DNA of 64,000 bases from Archivesica marissinica (Eukaryota > Mollusca > Bivalvia > Venerida > Vesicomyidae), in the NCBI GenBank assembly GCA_014843695.1, contig CM026390.1, forward strand, positions 98,796,342-98,860,341, given 5' to 3'. Below, piece by piece: positions 1 through 48,175 of this stretch (positions within the stretch are counted from its first letter, which is position 1; every line of letters begins with the position of its first letter). The translations under genes and the position numbers were made by a program. The notes below the pieces were generated by a model. That model was not told where the DNA came from. It worked only from the letters and a program-made list of their open reading frames with translations, and did not search any database.

Positions 1-3000
1 GCAAAGTACTTGTGATATCATAGCAAAGTAATTGTTGTGATATCATAGCAAAGTAATTGTTGTGATATCATAGCAAAGTAATTGTGATATCATAGCAAAG
101 TAATTGTTGTGATATCATAGCAAAGTAATTGTTGTGATATCATAGCAAAGTAATTGTTGTGATATCATAGCAAAGTAATTGTTGTGATATCATAGCAAAG
201 TAATTGTTGTGATATCATAGCAAAGTAATTGTTGTGATATCATAGCAAAGTAATTGTTGTGATATCATAGCAAAGTAATTGTTGTGATATCATAGCAAAG
301 TAATTGTTGTGATATCATAGCAAAGTAATTGTTGTGATATCATAGCAAAGTAATTGTTGTGATATCATAGCAAAGTAATTGTTGTGATATCATAGCAAAG
401 TAATTGTTGTGATATCATAGCAAAGTACTTGTTGTGATATCATAGCAAAGTACTTGTTGTGATATCATAGCAAAGTACTTGTTGTGATATCATAGCAAAG
501 TAATTGTTGTGATATCATAGCAAAGTACTTGTGATATCATAGCAAAGTAATTGTTGTGATATCATAGCAAAGTACTTGTTGTGATATCATAGCAAAGTAC
601 TTGTTGTGATATCATAGCAAAGTAATTGTTGTGATATCATAGCAAAGTACTTGTGACATCATAGCAAAGTACTTGTTGTGATATCATAGCAAAGTACTTG
701 TTGTGATATCATAGCAAAGTAATTGTTGTGATATCATAGCAAAGTAATTGTTGTGATATCATAGCAAAGTAATTGTTGTGATATCATAGCAAAGTAATTG
801 TTGTGATATCATAGCAAAGTAATTGTTGTGATATCATAGCAAAGTAATTGTTGTGATATCATAGCAAAGTACTTGTGATATCATAGCAAAGTAATTGTTG
901 TGATATCATAGCAAAGTAATTGTTGTGATATCATAGCAAAGTACTTGTGACATCATAGCAAAGTAATTGTTGTGATATCATAGCAAAGTACTTGTGATAT
1001 CATAGCAAAGTAATTGTTGTGATATCATAGCAAAGTAATTGTTGTGATATCATAGCAAAGTACTTGTGACATCATAGCAAAGTAATTGTTGTGATATCAT
1101 AGCAAAGTACTTGTGATATCATAGCAAAGTAATTGTTGTGATATCATAGCAAAGTAATTGTTGTGATATCATAGCAAAGTACTTGTGACATCATAGCAAA
1201 GTAATTGTTGTGATATCATAGCAAAGTACTTGTGATATCATAGCAAAGTAATTGTTGTGATATCATAGCAAAGTAATTGTTGTGATATCATAGCAAAGTA
1301 CTTGTGACATCATAGCAAAGTAATTGTTGTGATATCATAGCAAAGTACTTGTGATATCATAGCAAAGTAATTGTTGTGATATCATAGCAAAGTACTTGTT
1401 GTGATATCATAGCAAAGTAATTGTTGTGATATCATAGCAAAGTAATTGTTGTGATATCATAGCAAAGTACTTGTTGTGATATCATAGCAAAGTAATTGTT
1501 GTGATATCATAGCAAAGTAATTGTTGTGATATCATAGCAAAGTACTTGTTGTGATATCATAGCAAAGTACTTGTTGTGATATCATAGCAAAGTACTTGTT
1601 GTGATATCATAGCAAAGTACTTGTGATATCATAGCAAAGTACTTGTTGTGATATCATAGCAAAGTAATTGTTGTGATATCATAGCAAAGTACTTGTGACA
1701 TCATAGCAAAGTAATTGTTGTGACATCATAGCAAAGTAATTGTTGTGATATCATAGCAAAGTAATTGTTGTGATATCATAGCAAAGTACTTGTGATATCA
1801 TAGCAAAGTAATTGTTGTGATATCATAGCAAAGTAATTGTTGTGATATCATAGCAAAGTAATTGTGATATCATAGCAAAGTAATTGTTGTGATATCATAG
1901 CAAAGTAATTGTTGTGATATCATAGCAAAGTAATTGTTGTGATATCATAGCAAAGTAATTGTTGTGATATCATAGCAAAGTAATTGTTGTGATATCATAG
2001 CAAAGTAATTGTTGTGATATCATAGCAAAGTAATTGTGATATCATAGCAAAGTAATTGTTGTGATATCATAGCAAAGTAATTGTTGTGATATCATAGCAA
2101 AGTAATTGTTGTGATATCATAGCAAAGTAATTGTTGTGATATCATAGCAAAGTAATTGTTGTGATATCATAGCAAAGTACTTGTTGTGATATCATAGCAA
2201 AGTACTTGTTGTGATATCATAGCAAAGTAATTGTTGTGATATCATAGCAAAGTAATTGTTGTGATATCATAGCAAAGTACTTGTGATATCATAGCAAAGT
2301 AATTGTTGTGATATCATAGCAAAGTACTTGTGATATCATAGCAAAGTAATTGTTGTGATATCATAGCAAAGTAATTGTTGTGATATCATAGCAAAGTACT
2401 TGTGATATCATAGCAAAGTAATTGTTGTGATATCATAGCAAAGTACTTGTTGTGATATCATAGCAAAGTAATTGTTGTGATATCATAGCAAAGTACTTGT
2501 TGATATCATAGCAAAGTAATTGTTGTGATATCATAGCAAAGTACTTGTTGTGATATCATAGCAAAGTACTTGTGACATCATAGCAAAGTAATTGTTGTGA
2601 TATCATAGCAAAGTACTTGTTGTGATATCATAGCAAAGTACTTGTTGTGATATCATAGCAAAGTACTTGTTGTGATATCATAGCAAAGTACTTGTGATAT
2701 CATAGCAAAGTACTTGTTGTGATATCATAGCAAAGTACTTGTGATATCATAGCAAAGTAATTGTTGTGATATCATAGTGATATCATAGCAAAGTAATTGT
2801 TGTGATATCATAGCAAAGTATTGTGACATCATAGCAAAGTACTTGTTGTGATCATAGCAAAGTAATTGTGATATCATAGCAAAGTAATTGTTGTGATATC
2901 ATAGCAAAGTATTGTTGTGATATCATAGCAAAGTAATTGTTGTGATATCATAGCAAAGTACTTGTTGTGATATCATAGCAAGAAAGTACTTGTTGTGATA

Positions 3001-6000
3001 TCATAGCAAAGTAATTGTTGTGATATCATAGCAAAGTACTTGTTGTGATATCATAGCAAAGTAATTGTTGTGATATCATAGCAAAGTACTTGTGATCATA
3101 GCAAAGTAATTGTTGTGATATCATAGCAAAGTACTTGTGAATATCATAGCAAAGTAATTGTTGTGATATCATAGCAAAGTACTTGTTGTGATATCATAGC
3201 AAAGTACTTGTTGTGATATCATAGCAAAGTAATTGTTGTGATATCATAGCAAAGTATTTTGTGATATCATAGCAAAGTACTTGTTGTGATATCATAGCAA
3301 AGTACTTGTTGTGATATCATAGCAAAGTACTTGTGTGACATAGCAAAGTACTTGTGACATCATAGCAAAGTATTGTGAGTGACATAGCAAAGTACTTGTT
3401 GTGATATCATAGCAAAGTACTTGTGACATATAGCAAAGTACTTGTGATATCATAGCAAAGTACTTGTTGTGATATCATAGCAAAGTAATTGTTGTGATAT
3501 CATAGCAAAGTACTTGTGATATCATAGCAAAGTAATTGTTGTGATATCATAGCAAAGTACTTGTGACATCATAGCAAAGTACTTGTGATCATAGCAAAGT
3601 ATTGTTGTGATATCATAGCAAAGTACTTGTTGTGATATCATAGCAAAGTTTGTGATATCATAGCAAAGTACTTGTTGTGATATCATAGCAAAGTACTTGT
3701 TGTGACATCATAGCAAAGTAAACTTGTTGTGATATCATAGCAAAGTAATTGTTGTGATATCATAGCAAAGTACTTGTTGTGATATCATAGCAAAGTAATT
3801 GTTGTGATATCATAGCAAAGTACTTGTTGTGATATCATAGCAAAGTACTTGTTGTGATATCATAGCAAAGTACTTGTGATATCATAGCAAAGTACTTGTT
3901 GTGATATCATAGCAAAGTATTTGTGACATCATAGCAAAGTACTTGTGATATCATAGCAAAGTACTTGTTGTGATATCATAGCAAAGTACTTGTTGTGATA
4001 TCATAGCAAAGTACTTGTGATATCATAGCAAAGTACTTGTTGTGATATCATAGCAAAGTACTTGTGATATCATAGCAAAGTACTTGTGATATCATAGCAA
4101 AGTAATTGTTGTGATATCATAGCAAAGTAATTGTTGTGATATCATAGCAAAGTAATTGTGATATCATAGCAAAGTACTTGTGATATCATAGCAAAGTACT
4201 TGTTGTGATATCATAGCAAAGTAATTGTTGTGATATAGCAAAGTAATTGTTGTGATATCATAGCAAAGTAATTGTGATATCATAGCAAAGTACTTGTTGT
4301 GATATCATAGCAAAGTACTTGTGATATCATAGCAAAGTACTTGTGATATCATAGCAAAGTAATTGTTGTGATATCATAGCAAAGTAATTGTTGTGATATC
4401 ATAGCAAAGTACTTGTGATATCATAGCAAAGTAATTGTTGTGATATCATAGCAAAGTACTTGTTGTGATATCATAGCAAAGTACTTGTTGTGATATCATA
4501 GCAAAGTACTTGTTGTGATATCATAGCAAAGTACTTGTTGTGATATCATAGCAAAGTACTTGTTGTGATATCATAGCAAAGTACTTGTGATATCATAGCA
4601 AAGTAATTGTTGTGATATCATAGCAAAGTACTTGTGAATCATAGCAAAGTTGTGACATCATAGCAAAGTACTTGTGACATCATAGCAAAGTACTTGTTGT
4701 GATATCATAGCAAAGTAATTGTTGTGACATCATAGCAAAGTAATTGTTGTGATATCATAGCAAAGTACTTGTGATATCATAGCAAAGTAATTGTTGTGAT
4801 ATCATAGCAAAGTACTTGTTGTGATATCATAGCAAAGTACTTGTGACATCATAGCAAAGTACTTGTGACATCATAGCAAAGTAATTGTTGTGATATCATA
4901 GCAAAGTAATTGTTGTGATATCATAGCAAAGTACTTGTTGTGATATCATAGCAAAGTACTTGTGACATCATAGCAAAGTACTTGTTGTGATATCATAGCA
5001 AAGTAATTGTTGTGACATCATAGCAAAGTACTTGTGACATCATAGCAAAGTAATTGTTGTGATATCATAGCAAAGTACTTGTGATATCATAGCAAAGTAC
5101 TTGTTGTGATATCATAGCAAAGTACTTGTTGTGATATCATAGCAAAGTACTTGTGACATCATAGCAAAGTACTTGTGACATCATAGCAAAGTAATTGTTG
5201 TGATATCATAGCAAAGTAATTGTTGTGATATCATAGCAAAGTACTTGTTGTGATATCATAGCAAAGTACTTGTGACATCATAGCAAAGTACTTGTTGTGA
5301 TATCATAGCAAAGTACTTGTTGTGACATCATAGCAAAGTAATTGTTGTGACATCATAGCAAAGTACTTGTGACATCATAGCAAAGTAATTGTTGTGACAT
5401 CATAGCAAAGTAATTGTTGTGATATCATAGCAAAGTAATTGTTGTGATATCATAGCAAAGTACTTGTTGTGATATCATAGCAAAGTACTTGTGACATCAT
5501 AGCAAAGTACTTGTTGTGACATCATAGCAAAGTAATTGTTGTGATATCATAGCAAAGTACTTGTTGTGATCATAGCAAAGTATTGTTGTGATATCATAGC
5601 AAAGTACTTGTTGTGATATCATAGCAAAGTAATTGTTGTGATATCATAGCAAAGTACTTGTGATATCATAGCAAAGTAATTGTTGTGATATCATAGCAAA
5701 GTACTTGTTGTTGTGATATCATAGCAAAGTATTGTTGTGATATCATAGCAAAGTACTTGTGATATCATAGCAAAGTAATTGTTGTGATATCATAGCAAAG
5801 TACTTGTTGTGATATCATAGCAAAGTACTTGTTGTGATATCATAGCAAAGTAATTGTTGTGATATCATAGCAAAGTAATTGTTGTGATATCATAGCAAAG
5901 TACTTGTGATATCATAGCAAAGTAATTGTTGTGATATCATAGCAAAGTACTTGTGATATCATAGCAAAGTAATTGTTGTGATATCATAGCAAAGTAATTG

Positions 6001-9000
6001 TTGTGATATCATAGCAAAGTACTTGTGACATCATAGCAAAGTAATTGTTGTGATATCATAGCAAAGTACTTGTTGTGATATCATAGCAAAGTAATTGTTG
6101 TGATATCATAGCAAAGTACTTGTGATATCATAGCAAAGTACTTGGTGATATCATAGCAAAGTACTTGTTGTGATATCATAGCAAAGTACTTGTGATATCA
6201 TAGCAAAGTAATTGTTGTGATATCATAGCAAAGTACTTGTTGTGATATCATAGCAAAGTACTTGTTGTGATATCATAGCAAAGTACTTGTTGTGATATCA
6301 TAGCAAAGTACTTGTGATATCATAGCAAAGTACTTGTTGTGATATCATAGCAAAGTAATTGTGATATCATAGCAAAGTAATTGTTGTGATATCATATGAA
6401 TCATAGCAAAGTAATTGTTGTGATATCATAGCAAAGTATTGTGATATCATAGCAAAGTAATTGTTGTGATCATAGCAAAGTACTTGTGATATCATAGCAA
6501 AGTAATTGTTGTGATATCATAGCAAAGTATTGTTGTGATATCATAGCAAAGTAATTGTTGTGATATCATAGCAAAGTACTTGTTGTGATATCATAGCAAA
6601 GTACTTGTTGTGATATCATAGCAAAGTAATTGTTGTGATATCATAGCAAAGTAATTGTTGTGATATCATAGCAAAGTAATTGTTGTGATATCATAGCAAA
6701 GTACTTGTGATCATAGCAAAGTAATTGTTGTGATATCATAGCAAAGTACTTGTGAATATCATAGCAAAGTAATTGTTGTGATATCATAGCAAAGTACTTG
6801 TTGTGATATCATAGCAAAGTACTTGTTGTGATATCATAGCAAAGTAATTGTTGTGATATCATAGCAAAGTACTTGTGACATCATAGCAAAGTACTTGTTG
6901 TGATATCATAGCAAAGTACTTGTTGTGATATCATAGCAAAGTACTTGTGTGATATCATAGCAAAGTACTTGTGACATCATAGCAAAGTACTTGTTGTGAT
7001 GTTGTGACATAGCAAAGTACTTGTTGTGATATCATAGCAAAGTACTTGTGATTCATCATAGCAAAGTACTTGTGACATCATAGCAAAGTACTTGTTGTGA
7101 TATCATAGCAAAGTACTTGTTGTGATATCATAGCAAAGTACTTGTGATATCATAGCAAAGTAATTGTTGTGATATCATAGCAAAGTACTTGTGACATCAT
7201 AGCAAAGTACTTGTGACATCATAGCAAAGTATTGTTGTGATATCATAGCAAAGTACTTGTTGTGATATCATAGCAAAGTATGACTTGTGACATCATAGCA
7301 AAGTACTTGTTGTGATATCATAGCAAAGTACTTGTTGTGAATCATAGCAAAGTCATAGCAAAGTACTTGTTGTGATATCATAGCAAAGTACTTGTGACAT
7401 CATAGCAAAGTACTTGTTGTGACTATCATAGCAAAGTAATTGTTGTGATATCATAGCAAAGTACTTGTTGTGATATCATAGCAAAGTACTTGTGTGTGAA
7501 TCATAGCAAAGTACTTGTTGTGACATCATAGCAAAGTACTTGTTGTGATATCATAGCAAAGTACTTGTGATATCATAGCAAAGTACTTGTGACATCATAG
7601 CAAAGTACTTGTGACATCATAGCAAAGTACTTGTTGTGAATCATAGCAAAGTATTGTTGTGATATCATAGCAAAGTACTTGTGACATCATAGCAAAGTAC
7701 TTGTGACATCATAGCAAAGTACTTGTTGTGACATCATAGCAAAGTACTTGTTGTGATATCATAGCAAAGTACTTGTGACATCATAGCAAAGTACTTGTGA
7801 CATCATAGCAAAGTACTTGTGACATCATAGCAAAGTACTTGTGACATCATAGCAAAGTACTTGTTGTGATATCATAGCAAAGTACTTGTGACATCATAGC
7901 AAAGTAATTGTTGTGATATCATAGCAAAGTACTTGTGACATCATAGCAAAGTACTTGTGACATCATAGCAAAGTACTTGTGACATCATAGCAAAGTACTT
8001 GTTGTGACATCATAGCAAAGTACTTGTGACATCATAGCAAAGTAATTGTTGTGATATCATAGCAAAGTACTTGTTGTGATATCATAGCAAAGTACTTGTT
8101 GTGATATCATAGCAAAGTACTTGTTGTGATATCATAGCAAAGTACTTGTTGTGATATCATAGCAAAGTACTTGTTGTGATATCATAGCAAAGTACTTGTG
8201 ACATCATAGCAAAGTAATTGTTGTGATATCATAGCAAAGTACTTGTGACATCATAGCAAAGTACTTGTGACATCATAGCAAAGTACTTGTGACATCATAG
8301 CAAAGTACTTGTTGTGACATCATAGCAAAGTACTTGTTGTGACATCATAGCAAAGTACTTGTTGTGATATCATAGCAAAGTACTTGTTGTGATATCATAG
8401 CAAAGTACTTGTTGTGATATCATAGCAAAGTACTTGTTGTGATATCATAGCAAAGTACTTGTTGTGATATCATAGCAAAGTACTTGTTGTGATATCATAG
8501 CAAAGTACTTGTTGTGATATCATAGCAAAGTACTTGTGACATCATAGCAAAGTACTTGTTGTGATATCATAGCAAAGTACTTGTGACATCATAGCAAAGT
8601 ACTTGTGACATCATAGCAAAGTACTTGTGACATCATAGCAAAGTAATTGTTGTGATATCATAGCAAAGTAATTGTTGTGACATCATAGCAAAGTAATTGT
8701 TGTGATATCATAGCAAAGTACTTGTGACATCATAGCAAAGTAATTGTTGTGACATCATAGCAAAGTACTTGTGACATCATAGCAAAGTACTTGTTGTGAT
8801 ATCATAGCAAAGTACTTGTGACATCATAGCAAAGTACTTGTTGTGACATCATAGCAAAGTAATTGTTGTGACATCATAGCAAAGTACTTGTGACATCATA
8901 GCAAAGTAATTGTTGTGATATCATAGCAAAGTACTTGTTGTGATATCATAGCAAAGTACTTGTTGTGATATCATAGCAAAGTACTTGTGACATCATAGCA

Positions 9001-9885
9001 AAGTACTTGTTGTGACATCATAGCAAAGTACTTGTTGTGACATCATAGCAAAGTACTTGTGGCATCATAGCAAAGTAATTGTTGTGATATCATAGCAAAG
9101 TACTTGTTGTGATATCATAGCAAAGTAATTGTTGTGATATCATAGCAAAGTACTTGTGACATCATAGCAAAGTACTTGTTGTGACATCATAGCAAAGTAC
9201 TTGTGACATCATAGCAAAGTACTTGTTGTGACATCATAGCAAAGTACTTGTGACATCATAGCAAAGTACTTGTTGTGACATCATAGCAAAGTACTTGTGA
9301 CATCATAGCAAAGTAATTGTTGTGACATCATAGCAAAGTACTTGTGATATCATAGCAAAGTAATTGTTGTGACATCATAGCAAAGTACTTGTGATATCAT
9401 AGCAAAGTAATTGTTGTGACATCATAGCAAAGTACTTGTGATATCATAGCAAAGTACTTGTTGTGACATCATAGCAAAGTACTTGTGATATCATAGCAAA
9501 GTACTTGTTGTGATATCATAGCAAAGTAATTGTTGTGACATCATAGCAAAGTACTTGTTGTGACATCATAGCAAAGTACTTGTTGTGACATCATAGCAAA
9601 GTACTTGTGATATCATAGCAAAGTACTTGTTGTGATATCATAGCAAAGTAATTGTTGTGACATCATAGCAAAGTACTTGTTGTGACATCATAGCAAAGTA
9701 CTTGTTGTGACATCATAGCAAAGTACTTGTGATATCATAGCAAAGTACTTGTTGTGATATCATAGCAAAGTAATTGTTGTGACATCATAGCAAAGTACTT
9801 GTTGTGACATCATAGCAAAGTACTTGTTGTGACATCATAGCAAAGTACTTGTGATATCATAGCAAAGTACTTGTTGTGATATCAT
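1..9885. repeat. 25/22-bp satellite array, left flank
   Basis: About 400 head-to-tail units run from the window edge. The core is CATAGCAAAGT followed by AATTG or ACTTG, an optional TTG insertion (25- against 22-bp units), and TGATATCA or TGACATCA. Units carrying GATATC dominate the left part, and GACATC with ACTTG becomes commoner from about 7.5 kb to the junction. Higher-order repeats are visible: 119 bp (22+25+22+25+25) starting at 941, 1060, 1179 and 1298, and 122 bp starting at 9526, 9648 and 9770. Indels cluster at 2.7-3.7 kb and 6.3-7.7 kb. No gene is seen. Confidence 0.97.
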
Positions 9886-10090
9886 TTGGGCTGTCCTATT
9901 AACGCAGTGGTTAGCGCGCTCTCTTCTCACCAATGCAAACCTGGTTCGATCCTCAAGCCGTGGGTTTTCTCCGGTTTCCTCCCACACTAAATGAGCACAT
10001 TTACGCTTTCATCTGCGCCAACGAGAAATATTAGTATAAGTTGTTAAAGCTTGTTTTGCAATCGTTGTAAAATAAACAAAGTTTAAACTT
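9886..10090 (+). mobile_element. tRNA-derived SINE, family 1
   Basis: The element begins at the satellite edge. It has an A-box-like segment (AGTGGTTAGCGCGC), a B box GGTTCGATCC at 9943-9952, a central GGTTTTCTCCGGTTTCCTCC, and a tail AAGCTTGTTTTGCAATCGTTG ending in an AATAAACAAAG stretch. The centre and tail recur at 34030-34290, which identifies a dispersed family. The cloverleaf is degenerate, so it is not a functional tRNA gene. Confidence 0.7.
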
Positions 10091-10433
10091 AAGGTACTTA
10101 AAGATTGTTTTTAAGTAGACTAAAAAATAAAGGTGAATTGCTGGTAAAAATTGTCTATATACTGTAGGAATCTTAAATTACTCTGTCATGTTTAATCAGG
10201 TAATCAATACCGTTACTTGATGATAATTGGTGTGAAATGTTATAATAATATTATTGTATCGATATTGTTTCCTAAAATACGAAAAGACAAACAGAAAAAA
10301 TAAGTACAATTCTGGTCTACCATCTTGTGCACAATGATGATTGGTGTAAGAGGGCATAATCATATGCATGAATTTGTGTGCACAGCATACTGTCCAATGA
10401 AATTGCATATTTCCTTGAAGTACAACAATATTA
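10091..10433. other. Non-repetitive AT-rich sequence, nothing recognised
   Basis: This lies downstream of the protease gene and would be beyond its 3' end or in a long 3' UTR. A minus-strand open frame at 10438-10196 has no domain and low-complexity composition. Confidence 0.5.
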
Positions 10434-10614
10434 TACAATCAAACCTGTGTTCGTGGTCACCTTTATTCAGCAGCCAACATTATTAAGCAGCCAGTTCCCA
10501 GATGCCCAATATAATGTTTTATTATACATTTGACCTCTATTAAGCAGCCACCTGTGTTAAGCAGCCACTTTCTGTGATTTCCTTGGCTGGCTGCTTAAGA
10601 CGGGTTTGACTGTA
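10434..10614. mobile_element. MITE-like element with terminal inverted repeats
   Basis: The left end TACAATCAAACCTGTG and the right end CGGGTTTGACTGTA are inverted, imperfect copies (TACARTCAAACC). The interior repeats TTAAGCAGCCA-type motifs. This matches a common class of short invertebrate elements with TACAGTCAAACC ends. The flanks suggest a TA duplication. No coding capacity. Confidence 0.65.
10518..10523 (-). promoter_or_regulatory. Candidate poly(A) signal AATAAA
   Basis: This is the first canonical AATAAA on the minus strand after the stop at 10781, 258 bases downstream. A second lies at 10467-10462. Both are inside the MITE at 10434-10614. Only variant hexamers (AGTAAA at about 10760, TATAAA at about 10655) lie closer to the stop. 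Confidence 0.4.
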
Positions 10615-10780
10615 TATCACTTCTTACTAGGAATATTTCTTAACTGGTGTTTTTATAATTATTCAGTAAAGGTTCTTAGACAATTTAGAGTTGTTTCTGT
10701 GTAATTTGCCTGATTATCTATACATTAGCATTCTGACGGGTAACGCATGTACGTTGTTTACTAGTACTTCAAGACGAATG

Positions 10781-46310
<35,530 letters not shown>

Positions 46311-46459
46311 CTAAAAATCATAATACAGGCCACATATATTCTCACACGTTATCTACATACTTCCAACACTCAATACTGTGTATGACTGGGAGGCACTTGT
46401 CAGGGACAGTTGTTAGTCCTTGATTGTTTAGTCTGTGACACTATGTAATGGTGGTTCAC

Positions 46460-47036
46460 ATTCTACATACATGCTACATACATGCTACATACATGCTACA
46501 TACATGCTACATACATTCTACATACATGCTACATACATGCTACATACATTCTACATACAATCTACATACATGCTACATACATTCTACATACATGCTACAT
46601 ACAATCTACATACATGCTACATACATGCTACATACATTCTACATACATGCTACATACATTCTACATACATGCTACATACATTCTACATACATGCTACATA
46701 CATGCTACATACAATCTACATACATGCTACATACATTCTACATACATGCTACATACATTCTACATACATGCTACATACATGCTACATACATGCTACATAC
46801 ATGCTACATACATTCTACATACAATCTACATACATGCTACATACATTCTACATACAATCTACATACATTCTACATACAATCTACATACATGCTACATACA
46901 ATCTACATACATTCTACATACATGCTACATACATGCTACATACATTCGACATACATGCTACATACAATCTACATACATGCTACATACATGCTACACACAT
47001 GCTACACACATGCTACATACATGCTACATACATTCT
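46460..47036. repeat. 11-bp minisatellite
   Basis: About 52 copies of CATGCTACATA with TTC and AAT variants at the GC position. As 11 is not divisible by three, the same peptide string appears in all three plus frames. It lies in the intron upstream of exon A. Confidence 0.95.
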
Positions 47037-47600
47037 CATAGGTTTATTGATTACGGTAGTCTGTGACTAGGTAATGGTGTTTGGTCCGCATGACACATAC
47101 ATTCGTACAGGTTCATTGATTACGGTAGTCTGTGACTAGGTAATGGTGTTTGGTCCACATGACACATACATTCTCACAGGTTCATTGATTACGGTAGTCT
47201 GTGACAATGGGTAATGGTGTTTGGTCCACATGACACATACATTCTCACAGGTTCATTGATTACGGTAGTCTGTGACAATGGGTAATGGTGTTTGGTCCGC
47301 ATGACACATACATTCGTACAGGTTCATTGATTACGGTAGTCTGTGACAATGGGTAATGGTGTTTGGTCCACATGACACATACATTCGTACAGGTTCATTG
47401 ATTACGGTAGTCTGTGACAATGGGTAATGGTGTTTGGTCCACATGACACATACATTCTCACAGGTTCATTGATTACGGTAGTCTGTGACAATGGGTAATG
47501 GTGTTTGGTCCACATGACACATACATTCTCACAAGTTTATTGATTACGGTAGTCTGTGACAATGGGTAATGGGCCACATGACACATACAATTTCACATGT
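47037..47600. repeat. 71-bp minisatellite
   Basis: About eight copies containing GTTCATTGATTACGGTAGTC, TGGTGTTTGGTCCACATGAC and ACATACATTC. It starts directly where the 11-bp array ends. Confidence 0.93.
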
Positions 47601-47714
47601 TATTGTTTAGTCACTGACAATAGACAATGGTGTTTGGCCCACACTGTAGCACAGCCACCTGTGTACATAAGACCATGTATATATATATATTAGTTTACCG
47701 GTACATAATAGTAT

Positions 47715-48175
47715 ACATCTACAGTCACATTCACCATCTCAATGTATCACACACCTGACTGAATGCTATATAATGTACATGATGCTTACATCTACAGTCA
47801 CATTCACCATCTCAATGTATCACACACCTGACTGAATGCTATATAATGTACATGATGCTTACATCTACAGTCACATTCACCATCTCAATGTATCACACAC
47901 CTGACTGAATGCTATATAATGTACATGATGCTTACATCTACAGTCACATTCACCATCTCAATGTATCACACACCTGACTGAATGCTATATAATGTACATG
48001 ATGCTTACATCTACAGTCACATTCACCATCTCAATGTATCACACACCTGACTGAATGCTATATAATGTACATGATGCTTACATCTACAGTCACATTCACC
48101 ATCTCAATGTATCACACACCTGACTGAATGCTATATAATGTACATGATGCTTACATCTACAGTCACATTCACCAT
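47715..48175. repeat. 73-bp minisatellite running into a gap
   Basis: Just over six near-identical copies containing ACATCTACAGTCACATTCAC and GACTGAATGCTATATAATG. It runs straight into the N gap, so its true length is unknown. Confidence 0.95.

Noticed and set aside
1..9885. CRISPR array
   Set aside because: Units are directly adjacent 22/25-bp repeats without unique spacers, in an animal genome.
1..9885. Telomeric or centromeric identity of the satellite
   Set aside because: The unit is not a telomere repeat, and nothing in the window shows centromere function; an array of at least 9.9 kb alone does not prove it.
46435..47070. Three overlapping plus-strand frames of about 200 codons (MLHTCYIHATY)
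   Set aside because: An 11-bp unit gives the same peptide in all three frames, the sign of a non-coding repeat.
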